This document shows positions 34,360 through 42,479 of a stretch of DNA of 64,000 nt, one piece after another. A program made the translations under genes and the position numbers. Position 1 is the stretch's first letter, and each line of letters opens with the position of its first letter. The notes below the pieces were generated by a model that was not told the DNA's origin, made no database searches, and worked only from the letters and a program-made list of their open reading frames with translations. Location of the stretch: the NCBI RefSeq assembly GCF_018917965.1, contig NZ_JAHLPP010000001.1:1116001-1180000 (forward strand), read 5' to 3'. Source of the stretch: Pseudoflavonifractor sp. MSJ-37. GTDB taxonomy: Bacteria > Bacillota > Clostridia > Oscillospirales > Oscillospiraceae.

Positions 34360-34540
34360 AGCAAAAACGCACAAATTTCCCTGTACGTTCTTGTCACAAC
34401 AGGCAAAATCGTTTCTTCTTCCGGCAATATACCGCCTGTCAAAGCACATCACCCGCTCAAGTCTCATCTCCTTTTCTGGCAGTCGCAATGATTTGCCAGT
34501 GCGAACCTCCCTGAAGATCGTTGTGCGCTTGCCATTCGCA
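34360..34540 (-). promoter_or_regulatory. CRISPR leader
   Basis: 180 bp between cas2 and the first consensus repeat, without a gene. Its position next to the intact repeats and opposite to the degenerate end marks it as the leader, which should hold the array promoter and the integration signals for Cas1-Cas2. I see no clear -10/-35 pair. Confidence 0.75.
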
Positions 34541-34831
34541 CTACACCATCAACGTATCCTCTGGCAAGTAGCTTTGCTTGCATCCAAAGTGTTCGATCTT
34601 GCTCTCATACTTCTTCCCCAGATAGTAAAACCGCAGGCTGTCCCGTTCCGGGTCCATAAGTTTACAGAGCTTGCTTTGCAGACTACGGCACTGAGCTGTA
34701 TCCAACAGGCATTCGAACACAGAGTTCTGTACTCTCTGGCCATGATCTACACACTGCTTGGCGATCTGCCGCAGACGCTTCCGCCCAGCGGCGTCCTCTG
34801 TGTTGACATCATACGTAATGAGTACCAGCAT
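34541..34831 (-). CDS. cas2: CRISPR-associated endonuclease Cas2 (96 aa)
   Basis: Spacer-acquisition subunit. It has the Cas2 ferredoxin-like start MLVLITYDVNTEDAAGRKRL with the metal Asp at position 8, VDHGQRVQNSVFECLLD, and LRFYYLG as the third strand. Length is typical. It follows cas1 after 6 bp and is the last protein gene before the leader. Cas1 and Cas2 together insert new spacers at the leader end. Confidence 0.97.
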   Translation of the reverse strand: MLVLITYDVNTEDAAGRKRLRQIAKQCVDHGQRVQNSVFECLLDTAQCRSLQSKLCKLMDPERDSLRFYYLGKKYESKIEHFGCKQSYLPEDTLMV

Positions 34832-34837
34832 AAGCCC

Positions 34838-35869
34838 TCACTTCCACAAAAATGGTGGGTATGCATCCAGATCACCTCGAAGGTACCGGGCCAACAGCAG
34901 GCTCTGCACATACGGTACTAACCCCCAGGGGATCTTCTCCTCCAGGAACGGATGGGTGATGCTCTCTTTTTTCCGCTCCTGCCACTTCTGTAAAAAAGTC
35001 CTGCGTGCGGTATCCCTCATCAAGACCGCCCCACTCTCCTGTATCTCAAAGTCTGCCGGCTTCATCACCCGATCGTTCACGATGGTCAACACGAAGCGGT
35101 CTGCAAAGCACGGGCGCAGTTCTTCCATCAGGTCCAACGCCAGAGATTCCCGCCCTGGCCGATCTGTGTGGAGATAGCCCACATAGGCGTCCAATCCCAC
35201 GCTCTCCAGCGCTGAGGCGCAGTCATGGGCGAGCAGGCTGTAGGCAAAGGACAATAGCGCATTGAATGCATCCAATGGTGGGCGTCGACTGCGCTGATGG
35301 AAGAAAAATGTTTCTTTTTCCCGCAGGATCATCTCGTCCAGCACACCGAAATAGGCCGCAGCGCCGATGCCCTCCAGGCCCCGCAGACGGTCCAGTGCTG
35401 TTTCCTCCGCGACCTTGGTCAGCAAGTCTTGCAGCTGTCCTGACACAGCCGCAAGGCGCTCGTCATCCACCCGCAGTCCATGGTCCCGTCGGGTGCGCTC
35501 TACGCTCCAGCGGGTGTTGAACACTTTTCCAAAGATCATGTTTCGGGCGATGCGACAGCTCTGGACCGGATCATCCGCTGTACGGTACTGCATCCGCCTC
35601 AATAAGACGTTCCCTTGTGCCGGGCCAGATACCCGGGCGAGGAACCGGCCTCTCGGAGAGCAGAAGACGAGGCCGATCTCACGCCGAGCGCAGACCCCCA
35701 TCAGAGCCGGAGAAGCCCCTGCATAGGAAAAGGAGACGATACTTTGAAGGGTGTGGAGCGGGTAGCGGGCCACGGTCGTCCCCTGTCGGCCCGCCACTAC
35801 GTTTTCCCCGTCCAGAGACAGGTATACATCCTCTGAAGTGACAAAAAGCGTATTGAGCAGCTGTCTCAT
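34838..35869 (-). CDS. cas1: CRISPR-associated integrase Cas1, type I-C (343 aa)
   Basis: Metal-dependent integrase for spacer acquisition. N-terminal beta domain (LNTLFVTSEDVYLSLDGENV), C-terminal helical domain with the conserved Glu in RGLEGIGAAAYFGVLD, His in YVGYLHTDRPGRESLALDLM and the following acidic residues (EELRP). The start at 35869 follows GGAGGTGGATCC and overlaps the cas4 stop by 4 bp (ATGA). The longer open frame upstream runs into cas4. Length is standard. Confidence 0.97.
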   Translation of the reverse strand: MRQLLNTLFVTSEDVYLSLDGENVVAGRQGTTVARYPLHTLQSIVSFSYAGASPALMGVCARREIGLVFCSPRGRFLARVSGPAQGNVLLRRMQYRTADDPVQSCRIARNMIFGKVFNTRWSVERTRRDHGLRVDDERLAAVSGQLQDLLTKVAEETALDRLRGLEGIGAAAYFGVLDEMILREKETFFFHQRSRRPPLDAFNALLSFAYSLLAHDCASALESVGLDAYVGYLHTDRPGRESLALDLMEELRPCFADRFVLTIVNDRVMKPADFEIQESGAVLMRDTARRTFLQKWQERKKESITHPFLEEKIPWGLVPYVQSLLLARYLRGDLDAYPPFLWK

Positions 35870-36528
35870 GGATCCACCTCCATCCCGCGGCGCAAGTACT
35901 CCGAGACAGACTTGCCGCGCATCAGCTTTGGCAGGCACAACTCCTTCATAGAGCACGCATTGCAGCCTTTTCCGGGCCTCACCTTTGGAGTATAGCACCG
36001 CTGGTACAGGCGGTGCATCTCCATCAGAAGCTCTTTTACCTCTTGCCTCAGTTCCGGCGTGAACATGATCTTCTCACGCCGCCGGATCTCTCCATAGTAT
36101 AAGGCACCCTCCGGGATCTCACAGCATAGCATCTCCTCCAGACACAGCGCTTGTCCACACAGCTGCAGTGCGTCCGCTGTGTGTTCTTTCGGGCGTCCAC
36201 GCTTATATTCTACCGGATAGGGCTGCCATAGTCCATCCCGTTCTTTCAAAGGAATCCCAGCCCTGCTCCGATGGAACTCCAATACGTCACAGGCACCGGA
36301 AACTCCCAATGTGGGAGAGAACACTCGCATCCCACGGGTGATGAGCCGATCGCCTCGGCTCTCACAGGGATTGCCATTATGGGCTTTCTCGTGGAAGATC
36401 GATCCATCTGTCGTGCGGAAGTTCTCTGCCCATTGTCCTTCGATGTGGATGAGCGCCCATTGCCGACGGCAAAATTTGAAGTGCTGTAAGCCCGAAAGCT
36501 GGAGGAAATCCTCCTCAGGATAGATCAC
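35866..36528 (-). CDS. cas4: CRISPR-associated exonuclease Cas4 (220 aa)
   Basis: RecB-family nuclease that trims prespacers and selects PAMs. An Fe-S cluster is indicated by the Cys near 20 (HFKFCRRQWALIHIEG) and the C-terminal CNACSMKELC. The nuclease core has SGACDVLEFHR and YPVEYKRGRPKEHTADALQL (Asp, Glu-x-Lys, Gln). It overlaps both neighbours by 4 bp. Its presence is normal for type I-C. Confidence 0.96.
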   Translation of the reverse strand: MIYPEEDFLQLSGLQHFKFCRRQWALIHIEGQWAENFRTTDGSIFHEKAHNGNPCESRGDRLITRGMRVFSPTLGVSGACDVLEFHRSRAGIPLKERDGLWQPYPVEYKRGRPKEHTADALQLCGQALCLEEMLCCEIPEGALYYGEIRRREKIMFTPELRQEVKELLMEMHRLYQRCYTPKVRPGKGCNACSMKELCLPKLMRGKSVSEYLRRGMEVDP

Positions 36529-37418
36529 CCCATCCGTGTGCAGGTCACGCCATCCGGCAGATGCGTCTCGTCCACAGTCACAGTGTAGTCCTTATAGCTT
36601 CTTGGGGCAGTGACTCCATCGTTGCGAGTGGCTTTCACCAGGTCAAACAATTTATGGGCCGGGGCGCATCCCAGTTCCGAGTCATGCTTGAACACGATCA
36701 GCTCCCGGACCGCCATCTTGCCCCGGGCCGCGGAATGGTCGTTCTCAAACATATTCAAGATCGCTGTCCACAGCAGGTCCAGATCTTCTTCCGAAAAACC
36801 GGTGGTCTTGCGGGCCAGATTGGCAGAGATATATCCCTCCACGCGGTACAGACCATAAGGCACGATGTACTTGCGTCCCATCTCCGTTGTTCCTTTCTTC
36901 TCCGCGTCCGCCTCCGTGGTGATCGCCACACGGGTGATGGTGATCTCCTGAGGCAGGATGGGGTCCACACTGTGGGCAAAGCCGAGCTGCACAGGACCGC
37001 GGACTTGTCCGCAGTTCAGCGCCCCCTTGACAAAGGTGGTCATCACCGCGCCGAAGGTGCGGATGTCATAGAAATTGGCGCACATGAAATCCCGGAGTTT
37101 ACGGTCCAGCTGGTCGTCCTTTTTTTTGGCCTCTTTCAGCTTTTCCGGATCCACGCCCACGTAGGTACAAGCCTCTTTATCGCTGGTGTTCAGCGGCACG
37201 CCATCTTTGATATAGATGCGGTAGCCCGGCTCGCCCTCCTTGGCCGTCTCCACGAAGTTGCGGATCTTGCGTTTGAGACACACATCCGTCACCAGCCCAT
37301 AGCCAGTCTCCGGATCCATTCGGGGCATATTGCCCGCGTCAGGGTCGCCGTTGGGGTTTCCGTTTTCCACGTCGAACAGCACTACGAATTCATACCGGTT
37401 TTTGATGGGCTTAGACAT
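36525..37418 (-). CDS. cas7: Type I-C Cascade backbone Cas7 (Csd2) (297 aa)
   Basis: RNA-binding backbone subunit, several copies of which coat the crRNA. The RAMP-type N-terminus NRYEFVVLFDVENGNPNGDP and the following DPETGYGLVTDVCLKRKIRN are family hallmarks, as is IRTFGAVMTTFVKGALNCGQ, then VRGPVQLGFAHSVDPI. The start at 37418 follows AGGAGGAAGAGAAAA and overlaps cas8c by 8 bp. The 20 codons upstream in the same frame are arginine-rich noise. Length is typical. Confidence 0.97.
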   Translation of the reverse strand: MSKPIKNRYEFVVLFDVENGNPNGDPDAGNMPRMDPETGYGLVTDVCLKRKIRNFVETAKEGEPGYRIYIKDGVPLNTSDKEACTYVGVDPEKLKEAKKKDDQLDRKLRDFMCANFYDIRTFGAVMTTFVKGALNCGQVRGPVQLGFAHSVDPILPQEITITRVAITTEADAEKKGTTEMGRKYIVPYGLYRVEGYISANLARKTTGFSEEDLDLLWTAILNMFENDHSAARGKMAVRELIVFKHDSELGCAPAHKLFDLVKATRNDGVTAPRSYKDYTVTVDETHLPDGVTCTRMG

Positions 37419-39156
37419 TTTTCTCTTCCTCCTTCTTCGTATACCGCTTCTGCGTCTGGTGATAGTAGCCAAGATCAAACGCCCCCTGCTGGGAAAGCGT
37501 CATTCGGGCGGGATAACTCTCTCCGAGCACACTTTTGAGGACACTGACCTGTTTGTCATAGTATACTCGTTTGCCAGGCTCCAGCTTCCGCAGGTGTTTC
37601 TGATAGAGGTTGTTCAGTATCGGAAAGATATTGGCTGGCATCGCCGACGCGGAATTGAAATATTTATCCTTGATAGTCGTGTTGATGCCAGGATTCGCGG
37701 CCTGCTGTGCTGCCTCATAGACTGAAAACAGGCGGCCAAGGGTGTAGGCAGGGTTCGTACTCTCCTCGTTGAGACTCACGGTCAAGACCTCCTTTGGACA
37801 ATCCTCATGTGTATTTCTCAAATAATATGCTTTCAATATCGCGGCGCGCCCCCAAGTGATGTTTCGTTCCGCCCGGATGCGCAACATGACAGCCTCCAAT
37901 AGCGACGCCGGATACAGTCCTCCAGAGAACACAGCCCGGGCAGTGGCGCCTGCCATGGCAGGGGACGGCGCTTTATCGCGGGAATTGAGGTTTACTGTCT
38001 CACGCAGCAACGCCCACAGGGACAATGTACCGGGTCTTGCATAGGATGGGCGGATGATCTCCAGCCGCTCATCATGATCGTTCACATTCTTCATCAGTCT
38101 GCCGAAACTATCCCGGAGGAAGAAACGGACGGAGAGCCGCGCCGCATTGGGAGCCAAACCAAGGATATAAAAGGGCCGTTCCGGGTCGATGCCCAAATCA
38201 TCGCAGGGGAGGCCGTTTGCTAGACGCTTGATGGCCGCGCGAAGATCATTGTCCGACAGACCGGACTCCACGCCAAAACACGCTGCCTCAAAAATACTCG
38301 GATAGGCCGGGTCGGCCCCCTCCGCCCAGCAGACCACGGTGGTATCGCCGATCATCTGTACACCGTCTTTATCGGCAAGCAGATGGTTCAGTGCCGCGGT
38401 GTAGGCAAAGGCCGCGTATTTTCCGACCGGCGCGTTGAAATTCTGCTCGTGTCCGTAGGAACAGAACGCCGGCGCGTTGAATGAGACCAATGCCGCGCCA
38501 CTGGACTGTGCGCCCCGCACCCCCTTGATGGCAGGATGGACCGCAGCGATCTCCTCCATCTTTCCAGTCACAAGGCACTGCATCCGCGTAGCCTCCGGGT
38601 CGCCGCTGTCCTGATAACGCTGCCACGCCTCCCGGATCGCTACATCATCTTGCGGAAAGCGGCCATCCACCCGGAACAGCAGGTTCGCGCCCGATGTCAC
38701 CTCGTCGAACTGTCCGGCCAGAGCAGGATGCTCCGCCGCCTGGCTGGGCTTCCACGTGTCGAAAAAAGCCAGGATCGCTCGGGCGACCGGCGAATCCACG
38801 CCGTCCAGTACCGCGTGATGCTTTTGTGCCGCCGCGGCGAAGCATTTTCGGCTCCGCTCTGGCTTTCCCTTCTGATCCACGCCCAGCAGATAGGAAGAGT
38901 TGTCCCAAAGGAAGTTGGAGTCGATCCCGACGGTGCGTTTCACCGCCGCCGGGAGCCGGAACATCCGGGGCTGTAAGCCCTTTTTCCTGCCTTTCGTCCT
39001 CTCCTCTTCTTCCACCGTAGGGATGACCTGCGTCAGCTGTCCGGCCTCATCCAGGCAGAGTGCATGACCGATCTTGGCCGGCCCCCAGCCAGGGGCCGCG
39101 ATGTCTCCCCTGCCAAGGAGATCCTCATAATATCGGGTCAAGGCTTGCAGGATCAT
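37411..39156 (-). CDS. cas8c: Type I-C large subunit Cas8c (Csd1) (581 aa)
   Basis: Large Cascade subunit for PAM recognition. The N-terminus MILQALTRYYEDLLGRGDIA and KRTVGIDSNFLWDNSSYLLG, the block GAQSSGAALVSFNAPAFCSY, GQEQ-like HEQNFNAPVGKYAAFAYTAA, and ILGLAPNAARLSVRFFLRDS are typical of Csd1. It overlaps cas5c by 4 bp and cas7 by 8 bp. An internal start near the 3' part could give a Cas11c product, as described for type I-C, but I cannot point to one confidently. Confidence 0.96.
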   Translation of the reverse strand: MILQALTRYYEDLLGRGDIAAPGWGPAKIGHALCLDEAGQLTQVIPTVEEEERTKGRKKGLQPRMFRLPAAVKRTVGIDSNFLWDNSSYLLGVDQKGKPERSRKCFAAAAQKHHAVLDGVDSPVARAILAFFDTWKPSQAAEHPALAGQFDEVTSGANLLFRVDGRFPQDDVAIREAWQRYQDSGDPEATRMQCLVTGKMEEIAAVHPAIKGVRGAQSSGAALVSFNAPAFCSYGHEQNFNAPVGKYAAFAYTAALNHLLADKDGVQMIGDTTVVCWAEGADPAYPSIFEAACFGVESGLSDNDLRAAIKRLANGLPCDDLGIDPERPFYILGLAPNAARLSVRFFLRDSFGRLMKNVNDHDERLEIIRPSYARPGTLSLWALLRETVNLNSRDKAPSPAMAGATARAVFSGGLYPASLLEAVMLRIRAERNITWGRAAILKAYYLRNTHEDCPKEVLTVSLNEESTNPAYTLGRLFSVYEAAQQAANPGINTTIKDKYFNSASAMPANIFPILNNLYQKHLRKLEPGKRVYYDKQVSVLKSVLGESYPARMTLSQQGAFDLGYYHQTQKRYTKKEEEKNV

Positions 39157-39815
39157 CCCATCACCTCCCCGCTGTCTATGGTCGGGATCGTCATGACGCC
39201 GTCTACCAAACTTGCCCGGAAAAACCGGAATCTGATATCCTGCGGATCGCTATAGTCCACGTCCCAGAGCATCCATCCCAAGTCACGCACGCCCTTCAAC
39301 TCTTCTGGGCACGGGGGCACCGTTCCACAGCGGCGGAAGTGAGCCGAAAACTCCCGCGTCCCGAAATAGGGCATGCTGTAGCACTGTCCCCGCTCCAGCC
39401 GCCGCTTGATGATATCCTGGAATTTGCCGGGGTTGTCACTGTGGTTGGCCCGCTCCGTCATCTCGAAATGAGCCTCTATGACATAATGGACATCCCGCAG
39501 GACCATGGCCGCCCGCTGTTGGATGCTCTCCGTCGTTGCCAGATACAGCTCGCCATTCCCTTTCTCCATGACTGACTTCACCTTACGGGCATTGATAGTG
39601 TCCTTCACCTCGTTGCGCCGGATGTTCGTGAAACGGATCGGACTGCACACGCGGATGCGGTCGATGATCCAATTGAGCCCTGGATGCCAGTACACGCTTT
39701 CCAGCAGTCCCCGGGCGGCAGAAGGCGTCATGCAGTCATAGCTGACGCGCTCAGTCTTCATCTCAGGCCGTGAGAAGCACGCGTACTCTCCCCAGACCTC
39801 TACTTGGATCGCCAT
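39153..39815 (-). CDS. cas5c: Type I-C Cas5 (Cas5d/Cas5c), crRNA-processing subunit (220 aa)
   Basis: In type I-C Cas5 replaces Cas6 and cuts the repeat RNA. It shows the Cas5 N-terminus VEVWGEYACFSRPEMKTERV, then SYDCMTPSAARGLLESVYWH, and the conserved C-terminal LGWMLWDVDYSD. It is the first gene of the cas5-8-7-4-1-2 unit, with a 184-bp gap to cas3. No cas6 is present, as expected. Confidence 0.97.
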   Translation of the reverse strand: MAIQVEVWGEYACFSRPEMKTERVSYDCMTPSAARGLLESVYWHPGLNWIIDRIRVCSPIRFTNIRRNEVKDTINARKVKSVMEKGNGELYLATTESIQQRAAMVLRDVHYVIEAHFEMTERANHSDNPGKFQDIIKRRLERGQCYSMPYFGTREFSAHFRRCGTVPPCPEELKGVRDLGWMLWDVDYSDPQDIRFRFFRASLVDGVMTIPTIDSGEVMG

Positions 39816-39999
39816 AAGATCACTCCCTTCGTTCTTTATCTGCCTCTATGATACTGCTTCTTCGTCTCTTTGTCACCGCAACGCGGTGTGGGTCGAAAGA
39901 TAATATAGGATGGTTATTCCAACAGGCAAAAGGGCGGGGCTTTCCGCCCTTTTGCCGTTTTTCTTAAGATACACCAGGGATCGTTCCATAAAACGGACT
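39816..39999. promoter_or_regulatory. cas3-cas5c intergenic region with hairpin at 39925-39956
   Basis: GGCAAAAGGGCGG and CCGCCCTTTTGCC form a 13-bp stem (loop GGCTTT) followed by GTTTTTC on the plus strand. On the minus strand, in the direction of cas transcription, no T-run follows. It could attenuate transcription from cas3 or stop antisense transcripts. A smaller palindrome CACCGC-AAC-GCGGTG lies at 39873-39887, close upstream of cas5c. A separate promoter for cas5c is likely but not clear. Confidence 0.5.
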
Positions 40000-42159
40000 T
40001 CATACGAATTCTGCTTTTCCGTTCTCCGGCTCCAGAGAAAGACCCGTCTGCTCGTTGTACAAGGCCATATCGTTCAAGATGGCGCTGCGGTCGTCGAGGC
40101 CCGGGACTTCTCTTGCCTTCAGCAGTGCCCCGGCGGCATCCAACGCCCGAAAGTGCCGCTCATATACTGGTACAGAATAGCGCCCCAACTGACGATAGAG
40201 CGTCTTGGAACACTCCCCCTTCTGAAGCCGCCGGATGAGTTCCGCCCCATCTCCATAGGGCACATATACTGTGTAAGTATCCTGGTCGATCAGATGGAAT
40301 CGCTCTGCTACCGTCCGGAAGGGCAGTCCACACCCCTCTATCCCCTTTTCAAACGCTTTGACTACGCCATACTTGTCCAGCACATCCCCGCTCAGGCTCC
40401 GCAGACTGTGGAAATAGCGGTCCATGGTCTCTGGTGCGCCGGGATCTCGGCCTCCGGCCATAGCCTCTCGGGCCGCGCCGATGGCTGTGCGAAACAGTAC
40501 CGGCGGTAGCTCAGTCCGCTCAAAGATCGTCACCACGCTTTTCTCTGCCGGGTCTTTCCCTTCCCGGTTACATCGCCCAGCTGCCTGCAAAATGGAGTCC
40601 AGTCCTGCCATTTCCCGGTAGACGGTCGGAAAGTTTACATCCACGCCCGCCTCGATCAGAGACGTGGACACTACCCGGCAGGGCAGTTCCTCGTTCAGAC
40701 GCTTCCGTATTTCATCCAAAAGCATCTTCCGCTGGGCTGGGACCATCAGGGTAGAGAGATGGAAGCTTCCCTCCTCAGGAAGTCGATCGAATATCGCCTG
40801 AGCCGCTTTACGGCTATTGACGATACACAAGCCCCGTTCCTGTCTGCCGAGCTGTTCCGCCAAAGCTTCATCCGTCAGTAGTCCCACCTGGCGAAAACTC
40901 ACCCGGCGGAAGCGGTCATACAGCTCTGCCGTTTGAGGGCATAACTCCGTCACCGGACAGCTGGGGGCATATGTATGCAAAAGGTCATCCAGTGATGGCT
41001 GGGTGGCCGTACACAGCACCACCGTAGAATGGAACTGCTCCGCCAAAGAGGCCATCGCCGCCACGCAGGGCCGAAGGTGTTGCAGAGGCAGCATCTGGGC
41101 CTCGTCAAAAATAATGACGCTGTTAGCAAGGCTATGGAGCTTCCGGCATCGGGAGGAACGGCTGGCATACATCGACTCAAAAAATTGTACCGCTGTGGTC
41201 ACTATGACCGGCATATCCCAATTCTCCGCAGCCAAAGCCTGGCGCACCTTCTCCGGCGGCGCGCCGTCCGAAAGGTCGAATGCCACATTGGAATGATGCT
41301 CCAGCACATTATCATCCCCGAGGATCTCCCGAAATACCTGAGCATTCTGATCGATGATAGAAGTATAGGGAACGACATAGATCACCCGCTCCATGCCGTG
41401 TTCTTTGGCATGGAGCAGTGCAAAGGCCAGCGACGCCACGGTCTTTCCACCGCCGGTCGGTACCGTCAGAGTGTAGACTCCCTTTGGCTCACAGCCTTTC
41501 TCCAGACATGTGTCCAGGATCTCACATCGCAGACGATCCAATTCTGTTTTGGGTACCTTCCACTTTGCGATGTGTATTTCCAACCGATCCAGCAGCGTTT
41601 CTATCCCATCATATCGGCCGCGGCCCCGATCGCCGTTCATAAATCGTTCTGTATCGAGAAAGTCTGCATCGACCAGGCAGGAGTAGAGCATTCGGATCCA
41701 AAAGGAGACCTGCAGACTATTTTTGACGGGCGGGGCCGATCGGGATGGTGTTGGAAACGCCGCACCACTCTCTCCGCATCGCTCCAGATCATGTCGTTCC
41801 ATGCTCCGTTTCATTCTCCCGCAGAACGTGCGGTCTGATGCGCGGTCCACTTTTGGGTTTCCAACATCCGGCAATCCGGTATGGTGCCCCGCGATGCAGA
41901 CCGCCGTGCAGGGGTCCTCCTTCACGCAGGACAGCGCTCCCGCCGCCGCGTGGTCCACTACCGGCCCATTCCGCAGCAGACGATCCTGAAAGTCCTCTGT
42001 GCATTTGCCGATATCATGGGCAATGCCTGCCCGCTCCCCCTGCTCTTTGGCTCCGAAAGCCGCCGCAAACGTCCGGCACAGGGACGCCGTTCCCTCCAGA
42101 TGCTCTTTGACGGTCTGGCGGCGCAGGCCATCCTCGGAAATATGGGCGAAATATTCCAT
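40000..42159 (-). CDS. cas3: CRISPR helicase-nuclease Cas3, type I-C (719 aa)
   Basis: Effector that degrades target DNA after Cascade binding. N-terminal HD nuclease: AGIAHDIGKCTEDFQ near 43, then HHTGLPD. SF2 helicase: TVPTGGGKTVASLAFALLHA near 233, IIFDEAQMLPLQHLRP near 350 (DEAQ in place of DEAH), VVLCTATQPSL as motif III, and RVVSTSLIEAGVDVNFPTVY, with QAAGRCNREG as motif VI. ATG at 42159 follows GAGGAGGACTAT. The 20 codons upstream in frame lack support. Length is normal for Cas3 of this subtype. Confidence 0.97.
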   Translation of the reverse strand: MEYFAHISEDGLRRQTVKEHLEGTASLCRTFAAAFGAKEQGERAGIAHDIGKCTEDFQDRLLRNGPVVDHAAAGALSCVKEDPCTAVCIAGHHTGLPDVGNPKVDRASDRTFCGRMKRSMERHDLERCGESGAAFPTPSRSAPPVKNSLQVSFWIRMLYSCLVDADFLDTERFMNGDRGRGRYDGIETLLDRLEIHIAKWKVPKTELDRLRCEILDTCLEKGCEPKGVYTLTVPTGGGKTVASLAFALLHAKEHGMERVIYVVPYTSIIDQNAQVFREILGDDNVLEHHSNVAFDLSDGAPPEKVRQALAAENWDMPVIVTTAVQFFESMYASRSSRCRKLHSLANSVIIFDEAQMLPLQHLRPCVAAMASLAEQFHSTVVLCTATQPSLDDLLHTYAPSCPVTELCPQTAELYDRFRRVSFRQVGLLTDEALAEQLGRQERGLCIVNSRKAAQAIFDRLPEEGSFHLSTLMVPAQRKMLLDEIRKRLNEELPCRVVSTSLIEAGVDVNFPTVYREMAGLDSILQAAGRCNREGKDPAEKSVVTIFERTELPPVLFRTAIGAAREAMAGGRDPGAPETMDRYFHSLRSLSGDVLDKYGVVKAFEKGIEGCGLPFRTVAERFHLIDQDTYTVYVPYGDGAELIRRLQKGECSKTLYRQLGRYSVPVYERHFRALDAAGALLKAREVPGLDDRSAILNDMALYNEQTGLSLEPENGKAEFV

Positions 42160-42479
42160 ATAGTCCTCCTCATATACGAGCTTCAAAGCCGATGTTTTCC
42201 ATAGTGACGGCTTGATCATCCGCTCTCTGTCTACAAAAATACCCTGCCAAAAGGCAGGGCGTTTCGTCTATCCAGCTACGGCGCCAAGACGTATATACTA
42301 TGCCCAGCCGACCCGTCGATCTTTTGCAATAGTAACATATCAAGTTAGAAAAATCAACGGATCGGCACCCCCTCGCACATCCATCCCCCTCAACCGCTCC
42401 GTTCCGGTCAAAAAGGCCCGCGGAGCGCTCCTCTTCTGCTGGAGCTGCTCCGCAGGCCTTTTTCCGTTCCGTGATGACT
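42160..42479. terminator. Region between cas3 and the sensor kinase, with terminator at 42410-42463
   Basis: No gene. The main feature is the hairpin 42410-42463: AAAAAGGCC-C-GCGGAGC pairs with GCTCCGC-A-GGCCTTTTT. It lies 17 bp after the kinase stop and, with A- and T-runs, can terminate in both directions. A smaller hairpin CCCTGCC-AAAA-GGCAGGG is at 42242-42259, within the probable cas3 promoter/leader region. Confidence 0.8.

Noticed and set aside
33832-34921. Several open frames with repeated NPRTPRGVR or STHPSRGAT peptides
   Set aside because: They are translations of the CRISPR repeats and spacers, not proteins.
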